A stretch of 64,000 nucleotides of DNA from NCBI GenBank assembly GCA_903813345.2, contig CAIIXF020000010.1:33843425-33907424 (forward strand), written 5' to 3'. Position 1 is the stretch's first letter. Each line of letters begins with the position of its first letter. This document shows positions 50,701-61,557 of the stretch, in pieces. A program made the position numbers and the translations under genes. This stretch comes from Owenia fusiformis (lineage: Eukaryota; Annelida; Polychaeta; Sabellida; Oweniidae). The notes beneath the pieces were generated by a model. It did no database searches and was not told the origin of the DNA. It was given only the letters and a program-made list of their open reading frames with translations.

Positions 50701-53700
50701 AAATGACACAACAATGAGTACTGTAGCTTAGATATTAATCATGCCATGGACGACAGAAAAAAAGACTTATATTGTGAGAAAGTATATCGAGACAAAATCC
50801 TATTAAGAGACACAAACTGCCTATAGGAGAGATCACAGGGCAAGAAGAGCCCCTTGCAAGTCACAGATCTTTAGTCTTGTACAGGAGTTTGATTCAGAAG
50901 GAACTGTAAAACCAACAAAGAAGAAAGGTGATGGTAAACCAACCTATTCGGGGAGAGAGAGAGAGGTCTGTCAGAACTCAAGACAATTCAACAGTCAACT
51001 CAGCACGTTACATCCCTAACGTTCAAAAGTTTTGGAGAGCGCTGGGAAGACGACGTGAGAAGGGACCAGCAATGGTTCCAACAAGATGGTGCCACACCCC
51101 ACACCTCAAATGAGTCCTTTCGATGGCTTCAGGCTCACTTTGGTGATCGATTAATCAGTCACCATACCCGCCACATCTGCCCCCCCCTCCCCTGATTTGA
51201 ACCCCCCAGATTTTTATCTGTGGGGGTATCTCAAAGATAATGTGTAAACAGATAGTCCACTGACCATTGATGACCTCAAACTCAACATTGGAAGACTAAT
51301 TAGAGAGATAGACAGAGATGAATGCAGTAGGGTCATTGACAATTTTGCAAGAAGAATCCAGCTCTGCATTTAACGTCATGGTGCACATTTGGAGCACATT
51401 ATCTTATCGTGCCTCATTTGGAGACTAATTGAGCTACAATGCTAAAACTTTAAAATCTTGTCATACATTCAGTTGACTATACATGTACCAAATAACTAAG
51501 CTCAATATGCATCATTGAAGAAGTTATTAAGACTTAAGTGGGTTCCAGTTTTTTTGTCACCCTGTAGATGTCGTTTGTTAGGCAAACGTGCGAGATACAT
51601 GAGTAATGCTTAAACTTTATTATTTCAGTACTTCATAATACTGGTTTTCATAGCACTATTTCTGAACTACAAAATATTTGTGAAGTGTCTGACAAAATTA
51701 ACAAAAATAAAACTGATGCAGAAAGACTAAACTAGATATAGGGGAAAAGGAAAGTTGAACTCGTATTGTCGGAATCGTCGGATGACCCCTTGTAATTTTC
51801 TGTCATGAACATTTTTTTCTATTAACGTAATTGCTATAGCTACAATGAAATCTTTTGGGAGGTCCTGAACATGTCTTTTAGATGTCTGCACAACAATATA
51901 ACCATATTTTTTATTAATTTATTGAATACAAAACATATGTTTTAAAATTGGCTTCGGGCATTTATAGGTAGAAATTCGTATGGTAAACCTTGTCACTCAG
52001 CAGATGAAATAACGCTTAGTGCAATAGCAAACTACGTCAATATATTCGCTATTTTATTTATTTATTTTATTTGATATTTGTTCATTTCCATTGAAGTTTG
52101 GCAAAGACATGCATTGTCAAATTCTGCATCTTTCAATTCCATTTTCGAGCCAATTGCCATATTTAAACAAAAACTATGGTTACCATATAATCGGGATTGA
52201 TGCATCACCGAAGCTGCCAATAATTTTACCGTAATTCTACTAACAGTAAGGGTATATTATATACAGTTTTTTAAATACATAGTTTAATGGACATTGACCT
52301 TATATTCAGAACAATAGTCGGGATGACATATTTGAAAAAATTAGTCACAATTGATTCACAATGGCCGGGATGACATATTTGAAAAAATAAAGAAGTCACA
52401 ATTGATTCGCGTATGCATCAAAAAATTAGACTCAAAGCTTCATCAAGAAGCAAACATGGTAATTGCAAATCTAAGAAAACAGCTTCTATTCAAATACCAG
52501 TGAAAATGGTACACACATTAAAAAACCTGTTGAGGACCTGCAGTGCAGATGTTATTGCTTCATTAAACATTAGTTCAAAAGGTTTCAACTTGGCCGCAAC
52601 TCAATTAATGATGATGTCAGTGTAAGGTCAGGCCGTTACTCAACAATTTGAGAACAAAAACTAGCGAGTCTACTGATCTGCGCCCTTCTCTCTCTCTTGG
52701 TTAGATTCCTCAAAATTCAGTCTGATGCTACATTATGCAATGTTCTGAATATCATGTCGGTGTCCAGTAAACAATGTATATAAAACATCACCCAAACTGA
52801 ATGTTTTTGTTAGTAGAAATGGGCATGATAAAGACATTGTTGTATGCGCAATTACAGTAAAGTTATGGGCATTTCCGATGACGCATTACTCCCGTTGCTA
52901 TGACAACCATAATTGTTTGCCATATGAGGTTATTGGCTCGAAAATGGTATCGAAGGATGTGGGATTCGACACTGCTTGTCTGTGCCAAATTTCTATGGCA
53001 ATGAACCAAATTAAAAGAAAATATAACCAAAAATTGCGAATATATTGATCGGCCCTTGTATAGAAAGACTATTTACGCAAATCTTAATGCTCTATCACTG
53101 GTATTACACGCACGATTATATTAAAAGACATGCTTTGAAGACATCCTAGACATACTACGTCACGCAGGATACAGAATGGACAATAATATAAAGATGGAGG
53201 CGTTAAATGCATTTCTGATTTCACATACCTTCGCTACCTTTCTCATCAGTAGTCTCTTGTGTGGATTCACTGTTTTCGCAAAGGCCGCAGCTCTTCTTGC
53301 ATCGCTTCTTAAACACGTCCCTCTCGTATTTACCAGAACAATGCTTGTTTTTAAACCTATTGCATAAACGCGGTGTTTTGTCCCTGCATTCTAAAAGAAG
53401 TGTAACGCATGCCAATTTTAAGTCGTATGACGTTTAACGCACATGTACATACACATAATGCATGTTGCCCTTAGAAAGAAGACGTTGAACCTGAGACTAA
53501 CATAAAATGTTAGTTACAGTAGTTATGTTAGTCTCAGGTTGAACTGAACTTTAATTAACATTTGTACCAATCGATTTTAAAGTGCTTGAAATAATAAATG
53601 TGGACCTTGAGGATAAAATAATACAGAACTTGATATTTTAATGATTGTAAAAAATATTTTACATTCGCGCATCATAGGCCTATTCTCAAGTGTCAACGAC

Positions 53701-53907
53701 AATTAAGTATATGTATTATATTTCGAAAGATATTTGATAAGGTTAATTAATGAGATTAAAATCGGTTCAACAATTATTACTGAATGTAAAAATATCATTA
53801 TAAAATATGCAATATTAAAATTCATGGTGATAAAAACAAATACCTTCAGCGGTGGATCCGATGACTAGCAGGGCAAAGACGGCGAGTATCCACGTAAAGC
53901 CTTTCAT
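44292..53907 (-). CDS. Secreted multi-ShKT-domain protein (6 exons)
   Basis: Predicted secreted protein: signal peptide plus five ShKT (six-cysteine) domains with acidic Ser/Thr/Gln linkers. Exons on the minus strand: 53844-53907, 53229-53390, 47828-47980, 47344-47637, 45306-45563, 44292-44707. Every internal exon is phase 1-1, the usual design for exon shuffling, and phases sum to 448 codons plus stop. ShKT domains occur in many secreted enzymes, matrix and immune proteins as well as some venom peptides, and nothing here shows toxin activity. The last exon runs to a stop with a short non-repeat tail. A further downstream exon cannot be excluded, because earlier exons splice at the equivalent GAAG|GT. 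Individual ORFs starting MAC are artefacts whose ATG lies in the intron before the acceptor. Confidence 0.85.
44344..44583 (-). repeat. 39-bp coding minisatellite in ShKT last exon
   Basis: Six full 39-bp units (plus strand GGATTCGCTACCTTCGTTAT). D-K-E and D-N-E variants alternate with a 117-bp period, so copy number probably varies between alleles without changing frame. Confidence 0.93.
45035..45245. mobile_element. MITE-like palindrome, copy 1
   Basis: GGTGCAGGTGTAAAAGGGG at one end and CTTTTACACCGGCC at the other, with GGTGGTCC / GGACCATAAT paired inside. Duplicated with its surroundings at 47095-47275. Confidence 0.65.
45306..45563 (-). CDS. ShKT protein exon 5 (domain 4, type A)
   Basis: 86 codons, six cysteines, then four acidic linker repeats ending ETGGE. 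The donor is GTTTGC, weaker than the GTATGN of its sister exons, so splicing here is less certain. Confidence 0.75.
45928..47008 (+). mobile_element. Tc1/mariner-type element, defective
   Basis: About 1.08 kb with inverted ends of about 40 bp (CAGGGTGGTCCAAAAAATGG; right end its near-complement) at TA sites. It interrupts the duplicated flank between ShKT exons 4 and 5; the uninterrupted counterpart is at about 48350. Confidence 0.9.
46421..46807 (+). pseudogene. Tc1/mariner transposase C-terminal remnant
   Basis: 128 codons with FQQEGAPNHRSHKTVKYLKE and HWPTRSPDANVCDCHVWG, the DDE3 catalytic region. The family normally has QQDGAP; here the second catalytic acid is Glu. The N-terminal DNA-binding half is missing, leaving a dead copy. 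Confidence 0.85.
47095..47275. mobile_element. MITE-like palindrome, copy 2
   Basis: Nearly identical to 45035-45245. It sits at the same place relative to the neighbouring ShKT exon, so it was duplicated with the exon rather than inserted twice. Confidence 0.65.
47344..47637 (-). CDS. ShKT protein exon 4 (domain 3, type B)
   Basis: 98 codons. The mid-domain CSLSKDKFCSGEKE is shared with domain 5. A linker of about five 13-residue acidic repeats follows. The upstream flank matches that of exon 6; the tail and downstream flank match exon 5. Confidence 0.85.
47828..47980 (-). CDS. ShKT protein exon 3 (domain 2, type A)
   Basis: 51 codons, six cysteines. The mid-domain CAKSKDKYCSGVSE is shared with domain 4. 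Short linker. Its upstream intron flank matches that of exon 5. Confidence 0.85.
48777..50396 (+). mobile_element. TIR element (ATGTCCCCACC) with about 160-bp core, copy B
   Basis: Ends ATGTCCCCACC and GGTGGGGACAT, 1.62 kb. Seven core units (49.0-49.8 kb) with the same motifs as copy A at 39434, and the same tail (AAAATGGCCGACAGGAAGTA, GTTTTGGAGAAAACT, GGAC repeats, GCGCCTAGGCCGACAATATGG). The cleaner of the two copies. Family-specific transposase absent. Confidence 0.88.
50593..51564 (+). mobile_element. Tc1/mariner-type element with broken transposase
   Basis: Ends CAGGGTGACAAAAAAAAACTGG and its inverse at TA sites, 972 bp. The inside encodes, across frameshifts, a CAAGATGGTGCCACACC motif (QQDGATPHT) and HSPDLNPPDFYLWGYLKDN (about 51075-51245), both from the DDE3 catalytic core. 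The reading frame is interrupted and part of the N-terminus is missing. Confidence 0.88.
51600..53170. other. ShKT intron 2 remainder, no gene seen
   Basis: AT-rich. AATGGCCGGGATGACATATT recurs near 52315 and 52360. An X-box-like GTTGCTATGACAAC lies at 52895. No exon supported. Confidence 0.5.
53229..53390 (-). CDS. ShKT protein exon 2 (domain 1)
   Basis: 54 codons with six cysteines in ShKT spacing, ending CKKSCGLC, then a short STQETTDEKG linker. It is the most diverged of the five domains and 5 kb from the others. Acceptor TTTTAG, donor GTATGT. Confidence 0.85.
53486..53541. mobile_element. 56-bp hairpin
   Basis: TTGAACCTGAGACTAACATAA pairs with its complement TTATGTTAGTCTCAGGTTGA around a short loop, in ShKT intron 1. 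Possibly a very small MITE. Confidence 0.6.
53844..53907 (-). CDS. ShKT protein exon 1 (signal peptide)
   Basis: MKGFTWILAVFALLVIGSTA: a basic n-region, hydrophobic core and small-residue cleavage site, so a clear secretory signal. A at -3 of the ATG. Donor GAAG|GTATTT, phase 1. Confidence 0.85.
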
Positions 53908-53999
53908 CTTAGAGTGACTGCCAAAAGGCGTTTGACAAGACAAATCTAAATCGCCAATATGTAAGGTTTTGGACCCGATGTTAAGTGTGCATAGAGGCG

Positions 54000-55360
54000 T
54001 GAATAAACAGTCAAACGTTCACTTATCAGTACGTTAAGACAGTTGTACAACCGGATGCCAACAAATAGGCCAAATACTTGAAACGCACCAGGGAAGACAT
54101 GTACACCCCATGCAGAGAGATCGCCTAAAATTACATTCGTATAATGAAAGACTCGACATTCAACAGGAAACTAGAAACATTTTGTCTCCGATGTAACAAA
54201 ATTTTGTTAACTGCTTAATAAATGGTGAATGACAGTCAAATTAAGTTCTACAAGTATATAGCATGACGTTCAAGCTAACTCGGTAATTGAAATTACGGTG
54301 TAAAGATAAAGCCGCAACAAAATATTTGTAGATTAGAAAAATACATATCATATCAAACTTTTCAAACCAGAATAATATGTATTAATAGTAAGGCATGCAG
54401 GTCCGATTCCCTCTGGTAGCATTAACATTGGTCTCGTTTATGTCATACAATTACATCCTCCTAAGCAGGTATCCAGAATCCGTACCTCTTTCCCCCTGCT
54501 ATAACCAATTTGGAAGTGCACGTGATCTAATTATGCGCAATGACTTATACATGATTGATTTCTGTCGCACTGTTGCGACAGCCAATCAGATTGCGAGTTC
54601 TTAATCGGGGAAATACTAACTGCTTATCGCAGGGGGTAAAAAGAAAGAATATATTCTGGATTTTGAAGCCCTGTGATCGGAGGATGATACAATTAATATT
54701 TTGTAATACAAATATTATCCGAACTTAAGATCGGACACAATAATGATTTATAAAGTAACATCATAGAGATTACTTTGAATAGATCTTTACAGCACTTTAG
54801 TACTTTGATACACACAGGCAATATATCACAAAAACAGCCCCATACTATCATGGGGTTGGATCGTCTAATTTTTAGTAGAATCCAGAGTAGGACATTTTAC
54901 TTAAAATAACGATTATTCGTCACAATTATCTTTCTAAACTTAAAGGGTTACGATAACACTCTACCTACCACGTGACCCCATTAAAAAGGGATACAGCCGA
55001 CAGTGTAGTTGCAAATGGAGGAAGTGAGTTTTTCCATAGTTCTGAAGTTTAACTAGATTTTACATATTTTCTTAGTGTTATACAAGGGGCGAGGCAGTTA
55101 TAAATTTTATTAAACACAATTAAACAATCAAAACAGTAATTCAATTTCAGGGCACCAACGGGGGTACAGGCAGGCAGTAAAACAGATTGTATTTAAATTT
55201 TATATATTTTTATACTAACTATGAATATGACTCAATAACATTATATTGTATTTAAATTCACTTAAAGCGGCAGTAGAAATGCCCTTTATGGGCGATTACG
55301 CCGTGATTACAATGTAAATTTATTTAATGATTTAAAGAAATAAATGAGTATTTATTAAAA
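54000..55360. other. Upstream of ShKT gene, no other gene seen
   Basis: Presumed promoter side of the ShKT gene (minus strand). An E-box-like CCACGTGACC occurs at 54968. No ORF with recognisable features. Confidence 0.5.
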
Positions 55361-55367
55361 AAAAATA

Positions 55368-56426
55368 CAAGGGGCGATCCATATATTCTGATAAAAATGC
55401 TCTAATTTTGCTATTTTTTCACATATCCATCTCATATTTTCAGAAAATGTAGATTATGTAATTACACATACAATGCTCAAATATTATAGCTACATCTTAA
55501 ATTAATTAAGAGATAGTGTTACCATGGTAACCTGTATCAAGCGTAGGCAGGTCAATTAAATTATAACGTATAAAATATCATAATAACTTGTTATTTTAAT
55601 TATTTTAAAGCATGCGAAAATCATACATTTTTAAAAAAAAATTTGGTTTTGTTTCTTGTTATTTGTTGCTAAACAAATGTTTATTTGTGATCACTATAAC
55701 ATCACAACAACTCACAACAGTAATGTATGACAGGATGGGCAAATTGGAATTACATGTCATGAGACACACCAAATATCAAAATGACAGATCAGATGAGGTT
55801 AGTGCGGCTGTTGCAGAGTGTGACATTAACAGATACATTAGGAGTACCATTAGATTTTATGTACTATCAAGAATAAGTAAGAGGACACTGCCAGAGCCAT
55901 ACATGGACTCGTATAGTGTATGAACAAGGTGTTATATCTGCTCTAAGGATCTCTACGTAGTATTGTAAATTTGAGGAAGGCTAGTCACTGTTGAATATCA
56001 TTCCCAATCTGGTTGTAAGAAGAGCTTGCGGAGAGAGAATAACACTACGATAATTTGAGATGCAATTTATGAAAAAAGAACTATTTCCACTGTGGAAATA
56101 GCAAACAAGGGCAACAGGGGTATGGAGCAGTTCAACGAATAGTTGGCAATGACCTGGATATGCGTTTGATCTGCTTGAAATAGGTACCGAGGAATGATTA
56201 AATTAACAAATTTATCTATTTCATACGTTATAATTTAACTGACCTGCCTACCCTAAATACAAGTTACCATGGCAACCTTATCTCAAAAATAATTTAAGAT
56301 ATAGCTATAATATTTTAGCATTTTATGTGTAATTACAAAATCTTCAAGTTCTGAAAAAATGAGAGGGATATGTGAAAAAATCACAAAATGAGAGCATTTT
56401 TATCAGAATATATGGATCGCCCCTTG
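55368..56426. mobile_element. TA-flanked long-TIR element with X-box motifs
   Basis: 1.06 kb. Ends CAAGGGGCGATCCATATATT and inverse, with TA on both sides. Imperfect inverted repeats extend about 220 bp and include GACCTGCCTAC. Each arm carries a palindromic RFX X-box (55518-55531 and 56263-56276). A 103-codon ORF inside (55612-55923) is not recognised as transposase. Confidence 0.85.
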
Positions 56427-56429
56427 TAT

Positions 56430-57930
56430 TATCCATAGTATAGATTCATCGAGGAGTTTGCAGTGTATCATTACCAGAAACCCCCTATAGACAAAGAACA
56501 CTTGGCACAGTAAAGTTACGATTGAAGGCAATATAAGATACGTTTTAGTACTTCCATAAATGTACAGGGCACTGGTCAGTTTCACTTGGACTTTGTAACT
56601 TCTTTTAACTTTGATATGCAACAAAATCCCCATTCGATTGTTATTTAGATTGCGTGTCATCGTGTTATACGCATATACGTTTTATATCATTTTATTCAAT
56701 AGCATTTTCATGTCAAGTAATTGTTTCTCTAAAATTTAATGATGCCAGGAATGCAACTTAAGATGCCGTAATAGGGGAAAACAACTTACTTTGTTTCCAT
56801 ATAGATACATGTTAAATTGAGAAAATTCAAATTTAAATTTCTCAAAAGTCAGCTCATCGAGATCGTGTTGTCCTTATAAAAAACTTCTCATTCCTTTATA
56901 TGGTGAGAAAAATATCCCACGAACGAAAAATGTATGATTTACAGCGAGCATTGATTTTTGGGTCTGCAAAAACCGTTTGGGATGTGATTATGCCGGCGAT
57001 TTACTGAGACCGGCTTAACTATAATTTAATTTTTGGTCCTCAATTGTAATCTGTCGGTGGTCCCTGACATTCCTGGCTCCTGCTAGCATGTACACATATA
57101 TGCCATACATGCTTAGTAATGTAATGAAAACCCTTCAGGTAGTGATATCTACTAACAAATAGGCATTTTAGAAATATAAGCTATATTATCATATGTATGT
57201 TCTTACTGTTCTCAGCTTGGAATGAAAATTAGATCATTTACATTTACCGGTTTACAAATGTCCCATTGTACATTGATCATAAACATGATCGATTTTGGTA
57301 TAAAGCCATCAATTGTGGCCGCATATATCACCTTACTATCCAGCACCTTGTACTGTTGAACAGTTTACATTGCCCGTGTCTTAACTTTTCAGATTCAGTG
57401 ACTTGTATTAAGACATTTAAAACGATCTGATTTATATTCTTCCTTGTAAAGTCACATAGGTTTGAACACGTACTATTTCACCATTGAAGTTCAGCGAATA
57501 ATAACAATATGACACATCAATAACACCAAACGTACTACGCTTTTCGAGTAGCAGTCGATATACTGGGGAGGTTAAGCTACCGTATAAAATCCAAAACGCA
57601 ACTTAAACGTATCAATCGCCCCTATACAAATACATGTAGAGTTCACACATAAATACTGGATGAGCGTGGTGTAAAAGTGGTTTTGAAAAGTAGCAAATTT
57701 CTCTTCATGTAGGTTATTTGTGGTTTATGATTCTACATTGATTCTGAAAATACCGGTGTCTAGTTTTTCAGCGTTTTTGAAATATTCAGATTTATACCCC
57801 CCTTGTTTGATTTTGAGGGGGGTACTAGGAAGGCCATGTAAAATTCCTAGAATTTACAACCAATCATTTTGATATTTACAGGTAATCATGTACTTATCAT
57901 GTCCTACAAACGTCATAAGTTTCATCAAAG
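56430..57930. other. No gene seen
   Basis: AT-rich, no supported ORF, repeat or RNA. A short CCCCCCTTG/GGGGGGTACTAGG-type inverted motif occurs near 57797-57826. Confidence 0.5.
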
Positions 57931-58269
57931 TTAGTCAACTGGTTGCTATGGAAACGGAGATCATATGTCAAAAAGTACACAATTTCGTCAAAATGTAAGA
58001 CACCCCATGAGACAAAACACATATCATTTTCATGAAATTTGGAAGAAACACCATAAAAACATTTTAGAAAACTTATTCAGAGTATGTTTGATAATATTAA
58101 ATCAACTACTGTTTAATCTTATCCACACAGTAAAATCTATTGCTCTTGTTTATATGGCAATGCAAATTAATTTAGAAAGGGGATGTGGCACTTTTCCAAA
58201 GAATTCTTAACTTGTGTCGAAATTTTTGAAGAAAATAAATAATAGGCGGGCGGAATTGGAGGTCCAAAA

Positions 58270-59345
58270 AAAAGTTTAATGTACAGTTGCAACATATTCT
58301 CGTATTTGGTACCGTTGGAAAGCTTGTGGTGCCTAGATTTGAGATCCACTTGTTAGCAATTACGAAATGTGGGCCGAATGTGTCTAAAACGCCCGTTTCC
58401 ATGGTAACCACAAAAATATGGTGTTAATAAGCAGAAAATTGTTTTTATGCATAACTTCACTAATATTGCTCTGATTTTAATGAAATTGATATCAAATTAA
58501 AGAGAATTAAAAGTCCCATGTTTTAAAATAACATTTATGCAAATTAGCTCATTTGCATATTGATTGTGACGTCATCACTGCATTATTTTGCGTATTTTTG
58601 ATAAACGAGTATATTTATTTCAGTACAGTAATGTACAGTTGCAACATATTGATGAATTTGGTACCGTTGGAAAGCTTATGGTGCCTAGATTTGAGATCCA
58701 CTTGTTAGCAATTACGAAATGTGGGCCGAATGTGTCTAAAACGCCTGTTTCCATGGTAACCACAAAAACATGGTGTTAATAAGCAGAAAATTGTTTTATG
58801 CATAACTTTACTGAAATTGCTCCGAATTTGATGATATTGGTATCAAATTAAAGGGAATGGAAATTTCAATTTTTGAAAATAACATTTATGCAAATTAGCT
58901 CATTTGCATATTGATTGTGACGTCATAACTGCATTATTTTGCATATTTTTAGATAAATGAGTATATTTATTTCAGTACGGTTATTTGAAGTAACAACATA
59001 TGAATGAATTTGGTACAGTCAGAAAGCTCATGATTCCTAGTTTTAAGATCTGCTAAATAGCAATTCTGAAAAGTGGACCGAATGCATCTAAAATGCCAAT
59101 TTCCATAGTAACCACAAAACATGGTGTTAATAAGGAGAAACTTTTTTTCCCATGCATAACTTTACTAATATTGCTCCGATTTTGATTAAATTGGTATTAA
59201 ATTAAAGAGAATTAAAAGTTCTAATTTTGGAACTTACTTTTATGCAAATTAGCTAATTTGCATATTGATTGTGATGCCATCACTCCATTATTTTGTATAT
59301 ATTTTCGAATACATGAGTATATTTGATTCAGAATTTCTGATTGCA
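58270..59345 (+). repeat. About 355-bp tandem repeat, three copies
   Basis: Starts near 58278, 58630 and 58985. Each unit has GTACAGTTGCAACATATT, TTTGGTACCGTTGGAAAGCT, TTTCCATGGTAACCACAAAA and an octamer/CRE cluster. Identity falls from copies 1 and 2 to copy 3. Confidence 0.9.
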
Positions 59346-59504
59346 AATCCAAGAAAACGAAACACTACATGTACGTTCATTTTGGCATCGCTAAAAATGG
59401 GCATAACTTTGATGTTCTTTGTCCCAGTCAACTTACAAATCATAAAAAGGGACTCATTTGGAAAAACCCAAGCATCTGTCTCAAGGTGGTGGGAGAGGTG
59501 TCCA

Positions 59505-60014
59505 CTATTATGTCAAGGTCACTGTTCCACAGCTGGATGACTCTAACTGCCGTTAGCTTCATTCAAGATGGTTGCCGAAATTCTTTCGTTTTCAATAAAC
59601 CCCCGTTTCAGCTAAACTAAGTTGAACCTGGATTCCAAATGTTTCGCCATGCAAAGTAATAAAGCTACGACAGTTAATAACCACAAATAAATGCTCAAAC
59701 AACCGCCATATTGGAGAATTTTAAAGATATGGCTTCACCTAGAATGACTCTAACTGAGTTAGAATGACTCTAACTGAAGTTGATGATGACCTAATGATGA
59801 CGTAGATCATCAACTTCAGTTAAAGTCATTCTAAGTGAAGCCACAATCGTAGTTTTATTAATTTGCATTGCGAAACTGTTGGAATCAAGATTCAACGTAG
59901 TTTAGCTGAAATCGGGGGTTTATCGAAAACGAAAGAATCTTGGCAACCATCTTGAATGAAGCTAACGGCAGTTAGAGTCATCCAGCTGTGGAACAGTGAC
60001 CTTGACATAATAGG
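59505..60014. mobile_element. 510-bp palindromic element
   Basis: CTATTATGTCAAGGTCACTG inverted at the right end. The arms contain GATGACTCTAACTGCCG and TCAAGATGGTTGCC. The turn, at about 59770-59820, is a small palindrome of GTTGATGATGACC type. Foldback class; no ORF. Confidence 0.85.
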
Positions 60015-60900
60015 ATCTCCAAACATTAATTTCTGTTTCTTTCGAAATACTGGCAAAGATGGCTGTTTAAATATGGGTTCACACAATGTTTACCATCAAA
60101 ATAATATCAAACTTTATTATTAGGTGAAATTTAGTGTATGGAACACATGGCAGAAAATTTGGAGCAGGACATTGACAAAATGTATCTATGTGTGCAATTA
60201 ATTTATGCATATCTGGAAAATAATAGGTTGTTCATTAAATCAACTTCAAAATGACAGTTTAATTTATGAAAATGAAAAGGCTAATCCTGTGGCCGACAGC
60301 CGATAGTTGCATAAGTGAACACAAGCTAAGATTGCAATTTTAAAGTTTCCTTTGTCATTTCAAATCTATTAAGTACGTGTATAGTGTAAATGGGGACTTT
60401 TTGTTTGTTTTCTGAAAACGACAGTGACATTGTCTATTGGTATGTTTATATCTTAATCAAATATAAAGATTTGAATGGCCTAAGTGCTTTAACCCTCGTG
60501 TGTACATTGGGGGCCGGATTTTCCCCGGTATTTCTCTGACAAGAAAAAACATTTTCATTGCCGTAGTACCTATAGCTATAGATAAGATATCATTTTTGGT
60601 GCAAAATTCGAGGTGATTGGGGGTAATTTGGCTGAGTTAGGATGGTGGGAACTTTTTCAGATATTGCTTGAAAATTGCACCATCTCTATGGTTTCATAGA
60701 ATAAAAATATAAGCTGGCTCTTTTTACTTTCTTTTTGATAAAGACCATATAGTATACTAAATACCTTTACAAATAAGGCATATTACAAGGTAATCTGACT
60801 TTTATTGACTGAGATATGAAGTTTTCAATATAATATTGTGTGGGTTAAGAGGATGTAGAAGAGAGATGTTGGGAGCCCCCCCCTTCGAAAATTTTGATAT
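60015..60900. other. No gene seen
   Basis: AT-rich, unrecognised. AACCCTCGTGTGTACATTGG near 60491 and the following stretch may be an old repeat. Confidence 0.45.
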
Positions 60901-60904
60901 GATC

Positions 60905-61555
60905 ATGTTACATAGCATGTATTATATTGCACAGTATATAGCATGGTAGCATTGCATGTACCAAGGTAGCATATCATGTAGCATAGTAGCATAACATATA
61001 GTAGCATAACATGTAACATAGCATGAAGCATGGTAGCATAACATGTAGCATAGCTGGAAGCATAGAAGCTTAACATGTAGCATAGCATGTAGCATAGTAG
61101 CATAACGTGTTGCATAGCATGTAGCATTGTAGCATTACTTATTGCATAACATGTAGCATGGTAGCATTACTTGTTGTATAGCATGTAGCATGGTAGCATA
61201 ACTAGTAGCATAGTAGCACAACATGTAGCATAGAATGTAGCATCGAAGCATAACTTGTAGTATAGCATGTAGCATAGCTAATACCATAGTAGCATAACAT
61301 GTAGCATAGCGTGTAGCATAGTAGCATAACATGTATTATAGTAGCATATTTTGTAGCATAGTTAGTAGCATGGTAGCATAACATGCAGCATAGCATGTAG
61401 AATAGTAGCAAAACATTTAGCATAGCATGTGGCATAACAAGTAGCATAGCATGTAGCATAACATGTAGCATAGTAACATAGCATGTTGCATGGTAGCATA
61501 ATGTGTAGTATAGTAGCCTAACATGTAGCATAGCATGTATCATAGTAGCATAACA
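60905..61555. repeat. Degenerate TAGCATAACATG array, left part
   Basis: Irregular tandem copies of TAGCATAGCATGTAGCATAACATG, basically an 11-12 bp motif. Minus-strand ORFs rich in MLCYMLCYHAT are artefacts. The array continues at 63127. Confidence 0.92.
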
Positions 61556-61557
61556 TA

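Noticed and set aside
55612-55923. 103-codon ORF as a working transposase
   Set aside because: Lies inside a TIR element but shows no DDE or helix-turn-helix motif that I can recognise, and is too short.
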